The notes below the pieces were generated by a model. That model was given only the letters and a program-made list of their open reading frames with translations. It was not told where the DNA came from and searched no databases. A stretch of 64,000 bases of DNA from Nostoc sp. MS1 (GTDB taxonomy: Bacteria > Cyanobacteriota > Cyanobacteriia > Cyanobacteriales > Nostocaceae), in NCBI RefSeq assembly GCF_019976755.1, contig NZ_AP023441.1, positions 2,849,501-2,913,500 on the forward strand, written 5' to 3'. A program made the translations under genes and the position numbers. Position 1 is the stretch's first letter. Every line of letters starts with the position of its first letter. Positions 1 through 9,217 of this stretch are shown here, piece by piece.

Positions 1-85
1 TAGAGGAGAAAAGGGAAACTACAGTACGCAACGTGTAAAATTTAACTCTTATTCTTCTGCTTAATTCTTTGTTACATACTTATAA

Positions 86-412
86 ATTTTCTCCACGACT
101 TACTTATCTCCATGCCATATAGAAATATTAGAACAGTTCTATATTCGAGCTTACGCAACTGCACCAATTTTTGTAGGCAAAAAACTGTGGGGAGTACTCG
201 CTGCATATCAGCACTCACAACCGCATGAATGGAAAAAAATAGAAATACAGTTTCTCTCTCAGATTGCCACACATTTAGGGTTTGCCGTTAAACAAGCAGA
301 ATTATTAGCACAAGCAGAACAAAGAGCAGCAGAACTGCATAAAGCCAATGAGCAGCAGGAAATTCTCTTTAACTTAGTAGCGGAAATTCGTGAATCTCTT
401 AATTTAGATACT
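86..412 (+). pseudogene. Remnant of an upstream GAF domain, fused in frame to the GGDEF gene
   Basis: This stretch reads openly in the same frame as the downstream GAF-GGDEF gene. It encodes the C-terminal part of another GAF domain: a core resembling LSPCHIEILEQF, then a KKLWGVLAAYQ strand and a Q/A-rich linker helix. In-frame stops lie at 62-64 and 83-85, and no ATG, GTG or TTG occurs in frame until the TTG at 413. The bases before 86 do not resemble a GAF domain in any frame I could read. The larger multi-GAF protein therefore appears to have lost its N-terminus by deletion or rearrangement. Confidence 0.6.
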
Positions 413-1456
413 TTGTTTAAAACAACTGTCCGAGAAATGCGTAAAGCTCTGCGTGCAGATCGTGTTGGTATTTTTCGCTTTGACCATGAATCAAACTATA
501 CCTTTGGCGAATTTGTTGCTGAGAATGTATTGCCTGATTATGATTCTGCGATCGCCATTAAAGTCAAGGATAATTGTTTTGGAGAAAAATATGCAGTTTA
601 TTATCAACAAGGTCAAATACAAGTATTATCAAATATTTATGAAGCTGAGTTACAAGATTGCCATCTTGCAGTATTAGAGCGATTTCAAATCAAAGCCCAA
701 ATTATTGTTCCCCTAATGAAAGGCCAAACATTATGGGGATTACTATGTGTTCATCAATGTCGTTGTCCACGCGAGTGGAAAAAACCAGAAATCCAATTTA
801 TTCGCCAATTAGCAGCGCAGTTTAATGTAGCTTTAGAACATTCAGAATTATTAGAGCAATTTCGTTCTCAAACTAATCAATTGGCTCAGACAAATAAAGC
901 TTTAAAACTAGCAAATTCTCAATTAGAAAAACTGAGTAAACTAGATGGTTTAACTAAAATCGCTAACCGTCGTTGCTTCGATGAATTTTTAGAGCGAGAA
1001 TGGAATCGACTACAACGAAGTGGAAATTATTTATCTTTAATTATATTTGATATTGATTATTTCAAAGCTTATAATGATAATTATGGACATCTAGCAGGGG
1101 ATAAATGCTTAATACAAATTGCTCGTGCAGCACAATCTGTATTAAAGCGTCCCACAGATTTAATAGCTCGTTATGGTGGTGAAGAATTTATTGTCCTTTT
1201 GCCAAATACAAACGAATCGGGTGCAACTAAAGTAGCTAAGTTAATTCATAAGTCTATAGAAGAATTAAAAATTCCTCATAAAAGAAAGAATGGTATTGAA
1301 GATTTTGTGACTGTCAGTTTAGGTGTTGCCAGTCAAGTACCAATAATTAGAACTTCGCCTCAAGAGTTAATTAATGCAGCCGATCAAGCTTTATACAAAG
1401 CAAAAGAACAAGGACGCAACAGATGGGTTTGTGCTGCAAAAGTCTTATTTCAGTGA
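413..1456 (+). CDS. GAF-GGDEF diguanylate cyclase (5'-truncated)
   Basis: Makes the second messenger cyclic di-GMP from two GTP. The predicted 347 residues start with a complete phytochrome-type GAF sensor domain (about 5-145), followed by a short coiled coil and a GGDEF domain (about 170-340). The active-site loop is an intact GGEEF near residue 255. An RPTD motif five residues before it matches the inhibitory I-site, so product feedback is expected. The only available start is a TTG without a clear ribosome site, and coding sequence for another GAF domain continues upstream without a start codon. This may be the surviving 3' part of a larger sensor. The catalytic domain looks intact; expression is uncertain. 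Confidence 0.75.
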   Translation: MFKTTVREMRKALRADRVGIFRFDHESNYTFGEFVAENVLPDYDSAIAIKVKDNCFGEKYAVYYQQGQIQVLSNIYEAELQDCHLAVLERFQIKAQIIVPLMKGQTLWGLLCVHQCRCPREWKKPEIQFIRQLAAQFNVALEHSELLEQFRSQTNQLAQTNKALKLANSQLEKLSKLDGLTKIANRRCFDEFLEREWNRLQRSGNYLSLIIFDIDYFKAYNDNYGHLAGDKCLIQIARAAQSVLKRPTDLIARYGGEEFIVLLPNTNESGATKVAKLIHKSIEELKIPHKRKNGIEDFVTVSLGVASQVPIIRTSPQELINAADQALYKAKEQGRNRWVCAAKVLFQ

Positions 1457-1474
1457 AATGTATCAAAATAAATT

Positions 1475-2008
1475 TTAGTCACTTCCACCCCAAGTCCAGG
1501 TAGGATTGCCATTCTTTAAACCCTTTTTCAGAACAACTAAGGGATAATTATTAGGATCAAAGCCGCCTGCCAAATCTAAAATAAAGTAAACCTTACCTTT
1601 AACAAAGTGCATTCTTAAATAATTAATGTTCCCAGAGTAATTTTCCCCGTCAACCTTAGTCATCCCAGCAGATGCCAAACACTTAGCATATCTCGGTTTG
1701 AGTTGACCCACCCATGTAACACTAAATTCATTACTACTAACAACAGAAACGTTACTAGCATAAGCATTCAGGTTAACAGAACCATCTGTACTAAAACTCC
1801 CTTCTCTATAAGGTTGGGGTTTTTCTGTAACAAGCACTTTATCTGGACAGCTTTGTTTTTGGTCGTTTTCGCTATAAATTTTTAATTCAATCTTTTGAGA
1901 AGTATTTTGGGCAAAGGCGTGTAAGTTAGACAATACAGGTAATAAAACAATACTTGCGCCTATGATCAAAGGTCTTAATATAATCGTATTCATATAAACT
2001 GTTACCAA
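1475..2008 (-). CDS. Secreted hypothetical protein
   Basis: The protein has an N-terminal hydrophobic segment (IILRPLIIGASIVLLPVL) ending in a probable signal peptidase site near AFAQ. About 145 polar residues follow, with two Cys (PDKVLV and AKCLAS regions) and a C-terminal TWTWGGSD. I recognise no domain. Translation may begin at the internal ATG at 1993, which puts the basic N-region of the signal peptide at the start. It converges with the diguanylate cyclase gene with only 18 bp between the stops. Likely periplasmic or exported; function unknown. Confidence 0.65.
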   Translation of the reverse strand: MVTVYMNTIILRPLIIGASIVLLPVLSNLHAFAQNTSQKIELKIYSENDQKQSCPDKVLVTEKPQPYREGSFSTDGSVNLNAYASNVSVVSSNEFSVTWVGQLKPRYAKCLASAGMTKVDGENYSGNINYLRMHFVKGKVYFILDLAGGFDPNNYPLVVLKKGLKNGNPTWTWGGSD

Positions 2009-2209
2009 GGTGACGAGGATGCTAACTTCTAAACGGTTCCAGTTTAAGAGAATTAATGATTTTTGTCAGACACAAAGTTATAGTTTTACTAGCCTCCAAC
2101 CTAAAACATTGGTTTGGAGTATAAAAATGTAATAATTTTAAACACCAACACCCTTACACTCCTAAACCTTGTTAAAACCTTTGATTTTTCGTTTCCATGC
2201 GTAAGCCAA

Positions 2210-3319
2210 TTATTTCCTAGAAGCGCTGGAACGAGCAATAACATCTGAAGGAGTAATTTTAGCGTACTCTTCTGGCGTTAAAAATCCATCTCTCACATTC
2301 ACCTTCTTCGGTATTAATCCCAGACTGTACCATTTATCAGCGACTTCTTGTTGCTTGTTAATTACTTGTTCGGTAATTGGCAACAAGCCATAATCATATT
2401 TATTGTGCATAATTTCCAAGGTAGCTGCATCAAGCTGAGTCACAGGTGCAAGTAATTGCGCCACTTCTTTAGGATGATCCTTTGTCCAGAGTTCAGCTTT
2501 TTCTAATTCTTCTAAAAATATTTTGATTACGTCTGGATTTGCTTGATAAAACTGACGAGATGTTGAGTAGAAATTTCCCGTATCTCGCAGACTACCACCA
2601 TCTACTAAAACCCGACCTATTTTATTTTGTACATTTCTGGTCACAAATGGCTCCCAAATAAACCAACCATCTACCTTATCCTGACTAAATGCTACATTTG
2701 CGTCTGGAGGAGGTAAAAAAACCGACTGCACATCACTCAATTTTAAACCAGCACTTTCTAACGCTTTCACTAACAGGTAATGACCAATTGATGCTTTTTG
2801 AAAAGCAACTTTTTTGCCTTTCAAATCAGCAACACTTTTAATAGGAGAATTTGTAGGAACTATAAGTGAAACTGCTTTACCACTAGGACGAGTAGTAGCT
2901 AGATAAACAAGAGGCGCACCTGCGGCTTGAGAAAAAATAGGTGGAGATTCTGCTGTGGAAGCAATATCAAGTCCATTAGCATTAAGGGCTTCCAATTGTT
3001 GCGGCCCGGCTGCAAACTCAGCCCACTCAACTTTATAACCCAGAGGTGCTAATCTTTTTTCTAAAGAACCTTGTTTTTCTAAAATAGCCAAAGCAGAAAG
3101 TTGTTTAGAACGAACTACCCGTACTACTTTGTCTGTTTTTGGTTGTTCGTTACTAACAGCAGTAGTTGTAGGCGTTGGCTGTTGAGTTGTTTGCTCGGCT
3201 TGATTGCAACTAGATAACGTAGTTGATAACACTAAGCCATAACCCAACATAAATAACAACGAACGGCGTGTTGTTTTTAAACCTTGTTTAAATTGAAATT
3301 TTGGTTTTGAGAAAGACAT
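2210..3319 (-). CDS. Sulfonate/nitrate-type ABC transporter substrate-binding lipoprotein
   Basis: A periplasmic binding protein of the SsuA/TauA/NMT1 family that would deliver an alkanesulfonate-like ligand to an SsuBC-type transporter. I chose the ATG at 3319 (an in-frame start at 3394 would add 25 residues) because it leads directly into a basic region and hydrophobic stretch ending in lipobox LSSC, so the mature protein is a lipid-anchored Cys followed by a Gln/Thr-rich linker. The core has the family pattern: RSKQLSALAILEKQGSLEKRL, an AESPPIF segment, ADLKGKKVAFQKAS and WFIWEPF. It is the last gene of the minus-strand sulfur operon. Ligand specificity cannot be read from the sequence. 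Confidence 0.85.
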   Translation of the reverse strand: MSFSKPKFQFKQGLKTTRRSLLFMLGYGLVLSTTLSSCNQAEQTTQQPTPTTTAVSNEQPKTDKVVRVVRSKQLSALAILEKQGSLEKRLAPLGYKVEWAEFAAGPQQLEALNANGLDIASTAESPPIFSQAAGAPLVYLATTRPSGKAVSLIVPTNSPIKSVADLKGKKVAFQKASIGHYLLVKALESAGLKLSDVQSVFLPPPDANVAFSQDKVDGWFIWEPFVTRNVQNKIGRVLVDGGSLRDTGNFYSTSRQFYQANPDVIKIFLEELEKAELWTKDHPKEVAQLLAPVTQLDAATLEIMHNKYDYGLLPITEQVINKQQEVADKWYSLGLIPKKVNVRDGFLTPEEYAKITPSDVIARSSASRK

Positions 3320-3430
3320 GGGTTTCTTATAGGTGGTCAAAATCTTTAAGAAATTAGGAAGAGGGGCAGATATAATCCACCCCAGGCGACTCAAGGGACT
3401 GAAAATTGATTAGATGTTAACTGTTAACAA

Positions 3431-4252
3431 CTAATGCTTCCAAGCTACTAAGATTGTTACTTTGATTTCTTCTGTGAACTGTCCAGAAGGCTCGACTGTT
3501 AATAGTGCTTCTTCTAAGTCGGCTTCAAATGCTGGTGCGTTATCACCAAAGAAAATTTTCAAAGCAAAAGCTGTAGTGTATAAATAGCCAAGGTAGCTGG
3601 AGACTGTCCAGCTTTTCTCAAAGGGAACCTCGTAGAATTGTTGACGAGCGAACGCTGAATTAGCGATGACTACTTGGTGAGGTGGGTCTACTGGTTTACG
3701 GACACCTTGTCCTCTTTGTCCAGTCCGCCGTTGTTCACCCAACCACTTTTTCACAACTCCAATAGCAGCTTGTTTCCAAGGTAGTTGGCTTTCCCAAGGG
3801 TTTTCATTGGTATTGAGTAAAGCTATGCCACCATCATCAGATAGCAATGGATAAAGACGCTCAAGTACAAGTTCTCTCTCCATCCAGTGGAAGGCTCTAC
3901 CAACAGTAGTTAACTTAAATGTGCCTAAACTGGAATCGATTAGTTCTGCACCTTGCTCTAACCAAGTAATATTATTTGCCTGTACTGCTGCGGCTTGCTG
4001 TTGAGCTTCTTTGATCATATCTGGGTCTGGATCAACAGCCACAACTTCCTCAAAATACTCGCGGAAAGGAATAGCAATTAATCCAGGCCCACAACCTAAA
4101 TCAAGCAGTCGTCCTTGTCCATTCAGGTTAAATATTTCTGCTAATTTTTCAAATACAACAGGCGGGTATTTGGTTCGATACTGAGCATAAGCCTCAGCTG
4201 CACCCTCAAATAATGTCGGGTCGTAAGTTGGAAGTGTTTTTATTGTAGTCAT
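3431..4252 (-). CDS. Class I SAM-dependent methyltransferase
   Basis: The 273-residue protein has the Rossmann SAM-binding motif I (LLDLGCGPG, near residue 50), an acidic motif II (VVAVDPDPDM) and the methyltransferase-11 pattern around AFHWMER. Family members use S-adenosylmethionine as methyl donor; the acceptor is unknown. It lies between a DszC-like monooxygenase and a sulfonate-binding lipoprotein on the same strand, so it could modify or detoxify a sulfur intermediate. That role is inferred from position only. Upstream are short ATTGGTC repeats and no obvious ribosome site. Confidence 0.8.
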   Translation of the reverse strand: MTTIKTLPTYDPTLFEGAAEAYAQYRTKYPPVVFEKLAEIFNLNGQGRLLDLGCGPGLIAIPFREYFEEVVAVDPDPDMIKEAQQQAAAVQANNITWLEQGAELIDSSLGTFKLTTVGRAFHWMERELVLERLYPLLSDDGGIALLNTNENPWESQLPWKQAAIGVVKKWLGEQRRTGQRGQGVRKPVDPPHQVVIANSAFARQQFYEVPFEKSWTVSSYLGYLYTTAFALKIFFGDNAPAFEADLEEALLTVEPSGQFTEEIKVTILVAWKH

Positions 4253-4416
4253 TGGTCATTGGTCAAATAATTTAGATAAGTAGGACGAACACTAGATTGT
4301 GTTCACCCTACGAGTTAGCGAGTAGACAGCTTATACCAACTCAAAATTAACTACTAATAACCCAGCACGGGCTGAACGCCCCGCTTCCGCTAACAGCACT
4401 CATTACTCAGCACTGT

Positions 4417-5598
4417 TTAGGAATACTGAGTCACTACAGGCAATTCTTTATTGAGAACCCAATTGCCTATATCTTTGAGTTTGTAGTCTACGGGGTCGTG
4501 GAGGGTAAAGGTGCGTAAGTCGCGCCAGTAGCGGTCAAAGCCATACTTGGTGGCTGTGGCGCGTGTACCTGTGACTTCAAATATACGGTTGGTAATATCT
4601 ATACCTACGCGGGTGGCTAGGGCTTTAGCGGCGGAGACTGCGATCGCCACTTCTCCTCTTTCTTCTGGAGTCAGCGCCACATCTTTCTCCCAAGCTGCTT
4701 GCACCTGTTGAGCAGCTTTGTCAGCTAAACCAATAGCCGCTTGCAATTCTACCCAAAATTCACCGTAATGATGCAGAATATATGGGTCTTGTGTAGCACT
4801 TTTTACACCAGAAGTAATCCAAGGTTTAGTATTTGTTTGTGTATACTCCCGTGCTGCCGCAAAAGCCCCTTTGGTAATCCCCAAATAAACGTTAACCTTG
4901 GTTAATTGGGCAATAATTCCTAAAAATGTTGCAAAAATATTATCAGGGGGACTGGGTGGCCCTAAAATTTCATCTTTGTAAACTAAGACATTATTAAAAG
5001 TAAAACTACTGCTATCAGTCCGACGTTGCCCGAAGTTGTCCCAATCTTGATTAGAAACCAACCCTTCTCTATCTTTAGGAATCACAAAAAAGAAAGGTAT
5101 TTCTACACCGTCTTGCACAGCAGAGAAGACACGTAAATCAGCTAATGCCACTCCTGTAGCAAAGCTTTTTACACCATGCAAGCGATAATTTTCACCATCA
5201 GGCGTAATTTTTAATCTTGTATCCCTTGTATTGATAGCATTTGCCCAAAATAAATTATTTCTAGCAGTTTCCCGATAATATTTTTCCTTCTGTTCTGGGG
5301 TTCCAGAAACATGACCCAAAGCTGTTAGATTGAGATGATTACCATACAACTGACCAATTGAACCATCAGCTTTTGATAACTTTCTCACTACTTTTAAAGC
5401 ATCAATCCAAGTTGCACCAATTCCACCATATTGCTTAGGTACAATCAAGGATAATAAACCACTTTCACGCAATTTGTTGATTTCTGCTTCGGGAACTCCT
5501 GCTTGAATATCTCGTTCAACTGCTGTTTGTGCTAATTCCTTAGATAAAGCTTCTGCTATATCAATATAATCTTTTGGTTGCGTAGTGTTGAGTACCAT
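4417..5598 (-). CDS. Acyl-CoA dehydrogenase-fold flavin monooxygenase (DszC/SfnB-like)
   Basis: It has the acyl-CoA dehydrogenase fold, but the region that normally carries the catalytic Glu reads RTFTLHDPVDYK. That pattern is typical of the reduced-flavin monooxygenases of the DszC/SfnB group, which oxidise organosulfur compounds. The flavin region (FWANAINTRD ... GVKSFATG) and the four-helix C-terminal domain are intact. The ATG at 5598 is preferred over the TTG two codons upstream because an AAGGATAGG ribosome site lies just before it. It sits in the minus-strand operon between a binding lipoprotein and a methyltransferase. Likely role: attack on sulfones or sulfonates under sulfur limitation; substrate unknown. 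Confidence 0.8.
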   Translation of the reverse strand: MVLNTTQPKDYIDIAEALSKELAQTAVERDIQAGVPEAEINKLRESGLLSLIVPKQYGGIGATWIDALKVVRKLSKADGSIGQLYGNHLNLTALGHVSGTPEQKEKYYRETARNNLFWANAINTRDTRLKITPDGENYRLHGVKSFATGVALADLRVFSAVQDGVEIPFFFVIPKDREGLVSNQDWDNFGQRRTDSSSFTFNNVLVYKDEILGPPSPPDNIFATFLGIIAQLTKVNVYLGITKGAFAAAREYTQTNTKPWITSGVKSATQDPYILHHYGEFWVELQAAIGLADKAAQQVQAAWEKDVALTPEERGEVAIAVSAAKALATRVGIDITNRIFEVTGTRATATKYGFDRYWRDLRTFTLHDPVDYKLKDIGNWVLNKELPVVTQYS

Positions 5599-5775
5599 AA
5601 ACAACCTATCCTTAATGTAGATTTTTGTAAAAAGTGAAGATATCAGAAATGTATAGTGGGTGTAATATTAATTTTTCAAAATTCAAAAGTAGATTAAAAA
5701 TTATTGAATTTTGAGTTAACATTGCCCACTCTACAAGTGACAGAGGAAATGGAACATGGAAAATTTATCCAATTC

Positions 5776-6876
5776 TTATTTCTTAACTATCCAATCAGCT
5801 AACTGAAAATCGGACTTGGCTAAATTCTGGGAAACAAGAAACTTTTTAGTCCCTTCTACAAGTTTCACACCCTCTGTTGGGAATGGCTCTTCAGATACTT
5901 GCTTGAGTGGGAAAGAAGTTTTGATAATCTCCACAGGATATTTAGCTACCTGAGCGTGGTATTTATAATACTCTTGTGAGTTAGCTTTTAAGTCTTTAGT
6001 AGCTTCCGTTAGCAGTGCATTTAACTTTTGCGGAAAATCTGGTTGTTGAGCTAAAAATTTTTCAGTCGCTACAACTAATGATGTACCTGAAAGACCTGGG
6101 TGATCTCCAGAGGAGTCAATTATGGGAAACCCTTGTGATTTAAGAAAAACACCTAAATCACTAGAAGCAGCATAAGCAGCAATATCACCCCGCTCTAAAG
6201 CTGGCTTTGCTTCCGTACTCAACAAGTGTACGACTTTAACATCCTTAGAGAGTCCCTTCTGATCCAAAAGTCCTAATAGATAGCGGTGCATATAGGAGCC
6301 TTTTTGCGTAGCTACTATCTTTCCTTTCAAATCTGCAACAGAGAGCGGGCCATTCTTCTTCGTTACTAACCAGGCAGTAGTATTATATTGGCTGATTCTT
6401 AACAATCTAGTTTCTACACCTCTAGCTCTTAGAACTATAGCTGGTGTATCACCTAAAAAGCCTACATCTACTTGCCCTGCTACTAACGACTCATTGAGAT
6501 TCGGCCCGTTCACAAATCGCGCATAGGTAATATCTCTAAATCCTAGTTTTTGCAGTTCTCTGTCTAAAAGACCTGTTTTCTTAGCCCAACCTAATGACCC
6601 TGTTGGTTCTGCACTACCTACATAACCTATGCGTAGTGTAGAGGTTTGCTTAGGAGTAGCAACAGAACTCACGCTACTAGTTTTGTTGCTATCAACAAAC
6701 TGAGCCGATTCAGTTTTACTAGGACTACAAGCTGTAGTTATTAGTAGTAAAACACATGCAGCTAATTTTAGGGGAGTGGGGAGTAGGGGAGATGAGGGAG
6801 TGGGGGGAGCTAACAATTCACTACTGCCTTCTGTCTCCTGCTTTCTTCCTATTGTTCCTACTGCAAACCACCGCAT
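5776..6876 (-). CDS. Aliphatic sulfonate ABC transporter substrate-binding lipoprotein
   Basis: Second SsuA/NMT1-family binding protein of the operon. A hydrophobic stretch ends in lipobox LITTAC, so it is a predicted lipoprotein. The mature core has TLRIGYVGSAEPTG, LVAGQVDVGFLGDTPAIV and ADLKGKIVATQKGS, all typical of the family. The first 35 residues are odd: a Pro/Ser-rich run (LLAPPTPSSPLLPTP) is encoded by the same GGGAGTGGGGAGTAGGG repeat that lies between many genes here, so the signal peptide has been lengthened by a repeat. The gap to the upstream ferredoxin gene is only 20 bp, which supports cotranscription. Confidence 0.87.
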   Translation of the reverse strand: MRWFAVGTIGRKQETEGSSELLAPPTPSSPLLPTPLKLAACVLLLITTACSPSKTESAQFVDSNKTSSVSSVATPKQTSTLRIGYVGSAEPTGSLGWAKKTGLLDRELQKLGFRDITYARFVNGPNLNESLVAGQVDVGFLGDTPAIVLRARGVETRLLRISQYNTTAWLVTKKNGPLSVADLKGKIVATQKGSYMHRYLLGLLDQKGLSKDVKVVHLLSTEAKPALERGDIAAYAASSDLGVFLKSQGFPIIDSSGDHPGLSGTSLVVATEKFLAQQPDFPQKLNALLTEATKDLKANSQEYYKYHAQVAKYPVEIIKTSFPLKQVSEEPFPTEGVKLVEGTKKFLVSQNLAKSDFQLADWIVKK

Positions 6877-6896
6877 GATTATATTTCTCCGCAGAT

Positions 6897-7226
6897 TTAT
6901 CTCATTTGTTTGAGAATTTGGAATGTTTGGTCATTTTTGGCTGTGGAAGCTCGTTTTGTTCCCCAGCCGATATTTTCTCGATAACTTCCGAGTAATCCTT
7001 TTTGTGCCAGTTCGTCCTCGTTGACTGAGGTTTGCAGATCAGTTTCTGGTGCTACATAAAGAGCGTCAACGGGGCAGTATAGTTCGCACATAAAGCAAGT
7101 TTGGCAATCACTTTTTCGGGCGATCGCAGGTGGTGCATCAGGTACACGGTCAAATACGTTTGTCGGACAAATGTTGACGCAGATATTACACTTAATACAC
7201 CGCGACGCACTGACCAATTCAATCAC
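6897..7226 (-). CDS. 4Fe-4S dicluster ferredoxin (AprB-like subunit)
   Basis: Short iron-sulfur protein with two CxxCxxCxxxCP motifs (Cys 10, 13, 16, 20 and 41, 44, 47, 51), which can bind two [4Fe-4S] clusters. It starts at a GTG with GGAG about 10 bases upstream and follows the flavoprotein gene after 59 bp. The pairing of a fumarate-reductase-type flavoprotein with this ferredoxin parallels the alpha and beta subunits of adenylylsulfate reductase. At 109 residues it is shorter than classical AprB, having only a short tail after the clusters. It probably passes electrons to or from the flavoprotein; the direction is unknown. Confidence 0.85.
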   Translation of the reverse strand: MIELVSASRCIKCNICVNICPTNVFDRVPDAPPAIARKSDCQTCFMCELYCPVDALYVAPETDLQTSVNEDELAQKGLLGSYRENIGWGTKRASTAKNDQTFQILKQMR

Positions 7227-7285
7227 AGTCTTACTCCTACTTTAGAAATTCAAAATTAATCAAGCTTTACCGTAGGTATTGCGAA

Positions 7286-8911
7286 TTACGAATTACTAAT
7301 TGCACCTATTAGAGTTTTTTCTGTTTTCTCAATTGGTTGTGATTTCACCCACACTTGATCTAAACCACCACTAATTAGGTGATGTTGTTGGTTAGCATCT
7401 TGTTGAGGATAGTCTTGGTGTTTGTGCATTCCGCGAGTTTCTTTGCGTTCTAAGGCGCTGTTGTACATCCACCGTGCTGTAGCTACCATTGCTGACGCTT
7501 CTCTAGCTCTGATTAGCTGTTTATTTTCCACCTGGCTATCTCTAACTTCTTGCCAGAGATAATCTAGTCTACCTAGTGAATCTAATAAGCCTTGCTCTGT
7601 ACGGAATAGGTTGCGCTCATATGGGAACACTTCAGCTTGTACTGCTTGAATGACTTCATCGGTAGCTAAAGTATGGGGATGTTCTGTTCTGGGTTGGAAT
7701 GCGGTTTCGCCTACTCTTTGGACTTGGCGTTGATTGGCTTTATGTCCTAAAGTTTTGGCATATTCTGCCGCAGATTCACCAGACCAATAACCAGAAGAAA
7801 TTGCCCAGGCTGCATTGTGACTTCCACCACCTGTAAAACCGCCACAAATCAATTCTCTTGTAGCTGCATCTCCGGCTGCATAGAGTCCTTTAACGGAGGT
7901 TGCACAGGTTTCATCAATAATTCTGATGCCACCTGTGCCGCGTACTGTCCCTTCTAAGCGTAAGGTGACAGGAAATTTTTGGGTAAAGGGATCTATACCT
8001 GCTCGGTCGAAGGGTAGGAAGAAGTTAGGCTGCGCTAAACGCATTGATGAGCGCATCTCTTCTGTGGCTTTGTCGATGATGGCGTAAACCGGTTGTTCGA
8101 GTAATGTTTTGGCAATTAGCGATCGCCCACGTTGGGAACCTGCGCCGGGAATGGGTGTACCATCTTCGTAGGTGAAGGTTGCCCAGTTATAAAACAGGGT
8201 TTTTGTCACTGAAGAAAAGGCAGGAGAGATGCCGTAAGCGTTGGAAAACTCCATCCCCGACATTTCGGCACCTGCTTCCGCCGCCATCAAGTAACCATCC
8301 CCTGTTAGGACGTTACATCCTAACGCTTTGCTCAGGAATGCACAGCCACCAGTGGCAATAACTACAGCTAATGCACGCACACGCCACTGGTTATTTGTCT
8401 GGCGGTTGACTCCTGTTGCACCTGCGACGACTCCGGTTTCATCGACCAAAAGTTCTAAAGCAGGGCTATTATCTAAAATTTTTACGCCTGCTCGTTTAAT
8501 TTGTCGCCGCATCAGTTTCATGTACTCTGGGCCTTGCAGCGATCGCCGATAAGGTTTACCCTCATCATCGGTAGGAAAGGGATAACCCCACTCTGCTAAA
8601 AGGTTAACGCTGGTATAAGTTTGATCTAGTACGCGCCTCATCCATTGGCGATGTGCTAGGTATCCACCCAAGGATTCCCGGCTTGCCATTGCTGCTTCTC
8701 TTGCTTGAGGTTCCGGTGGTACATACCAAACCCCATTACCCGACGCAGCCGCACATCCTGTTGTACCACAGTAACCTTTATCTACCAATACAACCTTCGC
8801 GCCTCTGGATGCAGCACTCCATGCTGCCCATGTGCCAGCCGGGCCACCCCCAATCACTAGCACATCTGTTTCTAGATCAACTTCCCAATCAGTCGTTAAC
8901 TTACTCACCAT
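7286..8911 (-). CDS. FAD-dependent oxidoreductase, fumarate reductase/AprA-like
   Basis: First gene of the minus-strand sulfur operon. The 541 residues show the FAD dinucleotide motif VLVIGGGPAGTWAAW (Gly 21-26), a VDKGYCGTTG segment and a C-terminal FAD-binding AAGDAATRELICGGFTGGG, as in the succinate dehydrogenase/fumarate reductase flavoprotein family. With the ferredoxin encoded next to it, it resembles the adenylylsulfate reductase alpha-beta pair, but is shorter than classical AprA. A GGGGGA ribosome site precedes the ATG. The 36-bp dyad at 9046-9081 lies 134 bp upstream and a half-conserved copy is further out. A decayed paralogue is at 28.4 kb. Reaction unknown; a redox step in organosulfur use is likely. 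Confidence 0.82.
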   Translation of the reverse strand: MVSKLTTDWEVDLETDVLVIGGGPAGTWAAWSAASRGAKVVLVDKGYCGTTGCAAASGNGVWYVPPEPQAREAAMASRESLGGYLAHRQWMRRVLDQTYTSVNLLAEWGYPFPTDDEGKPYRRSLQGPEYMKLMRRQIKRAGVKILDNSPALELLVDETGVVAGATGVNRQTNNQWRVRALAVVIATGGCAFLSKALGCNVLTGDGYLMAAEAGAEMSGMEFSNAYGISPAFSSVTKTLFYNWATFTYEDGTPIPGAGSQRGRSLIAKTLLEQPVYAIIDKATEEMRSSMRLAQPNFFLPFDRAGIDPFTQKFPVTLRLEGTVRGTGGIRIIDETCATSVKGLYAAGDAATRELICGGFTGGGSHNAAWAISSGYWSGESAAEYAKTLGHKANQRQVQRVGETAFQPRTEHPHTLATDEVIQAVQAEVFPYERNLFRTEQGLLDSLGRLDYLWQEVRDSQVENKQLIRAREASAMVATARWMYNSALERKETRGMHKHQDYPQQDANQQHHLISGGLDQVWVKSQPIEKTEKTLIGAISNS

Positions 8912-9045
8912 TAATTATTCCCCCCATCGATAAAAGTGTTTAGCTTATCGATACCGTTGCTATAAAAGTTTGCTTAACTTTTGCTCTACAGCCAATGCTG
9001 TAAGCATTTGCCCGATTTAGCTGTAGACTCAGCTTGATTTATTTA

Positions 9046-9081
9046 CAATCTACGGCAACTTGACCAAACTACCGTATTTTA
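9046..9081 (-). promoter_or_regulatory. 36-bp dyad, candidate operator of the AprA-like operon
   Basis: The right arm TACCGTATTTTA is the exact complement of the consensus TAAAATACGGTA. The left arm is CAATCTACGGCA and the spacer is 12 bp, with an inner TTGACCAA symmetry. Eight of twelve arm positions pair. Read towards the operon, the strong arm comes first. It lies 134 bp before the flavoprotein start. The same architecture precedes ssuD, the aldolase operon and the flavoprotein pseudogene. Confidence 0.6.
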
Positions 9082-9217
9082 CATAACAAAGTCTTTCACA
9101 GTTACCAGCAAAAAGCAAGTGTTTTTAAAGACAAATTGCAAAGTTATGTTAAATTACCTTCTTAAAAATGGGACTTGCGTTTTGTATTAACTTGTGCAAA
9201 TATCACTAAATAATAGA

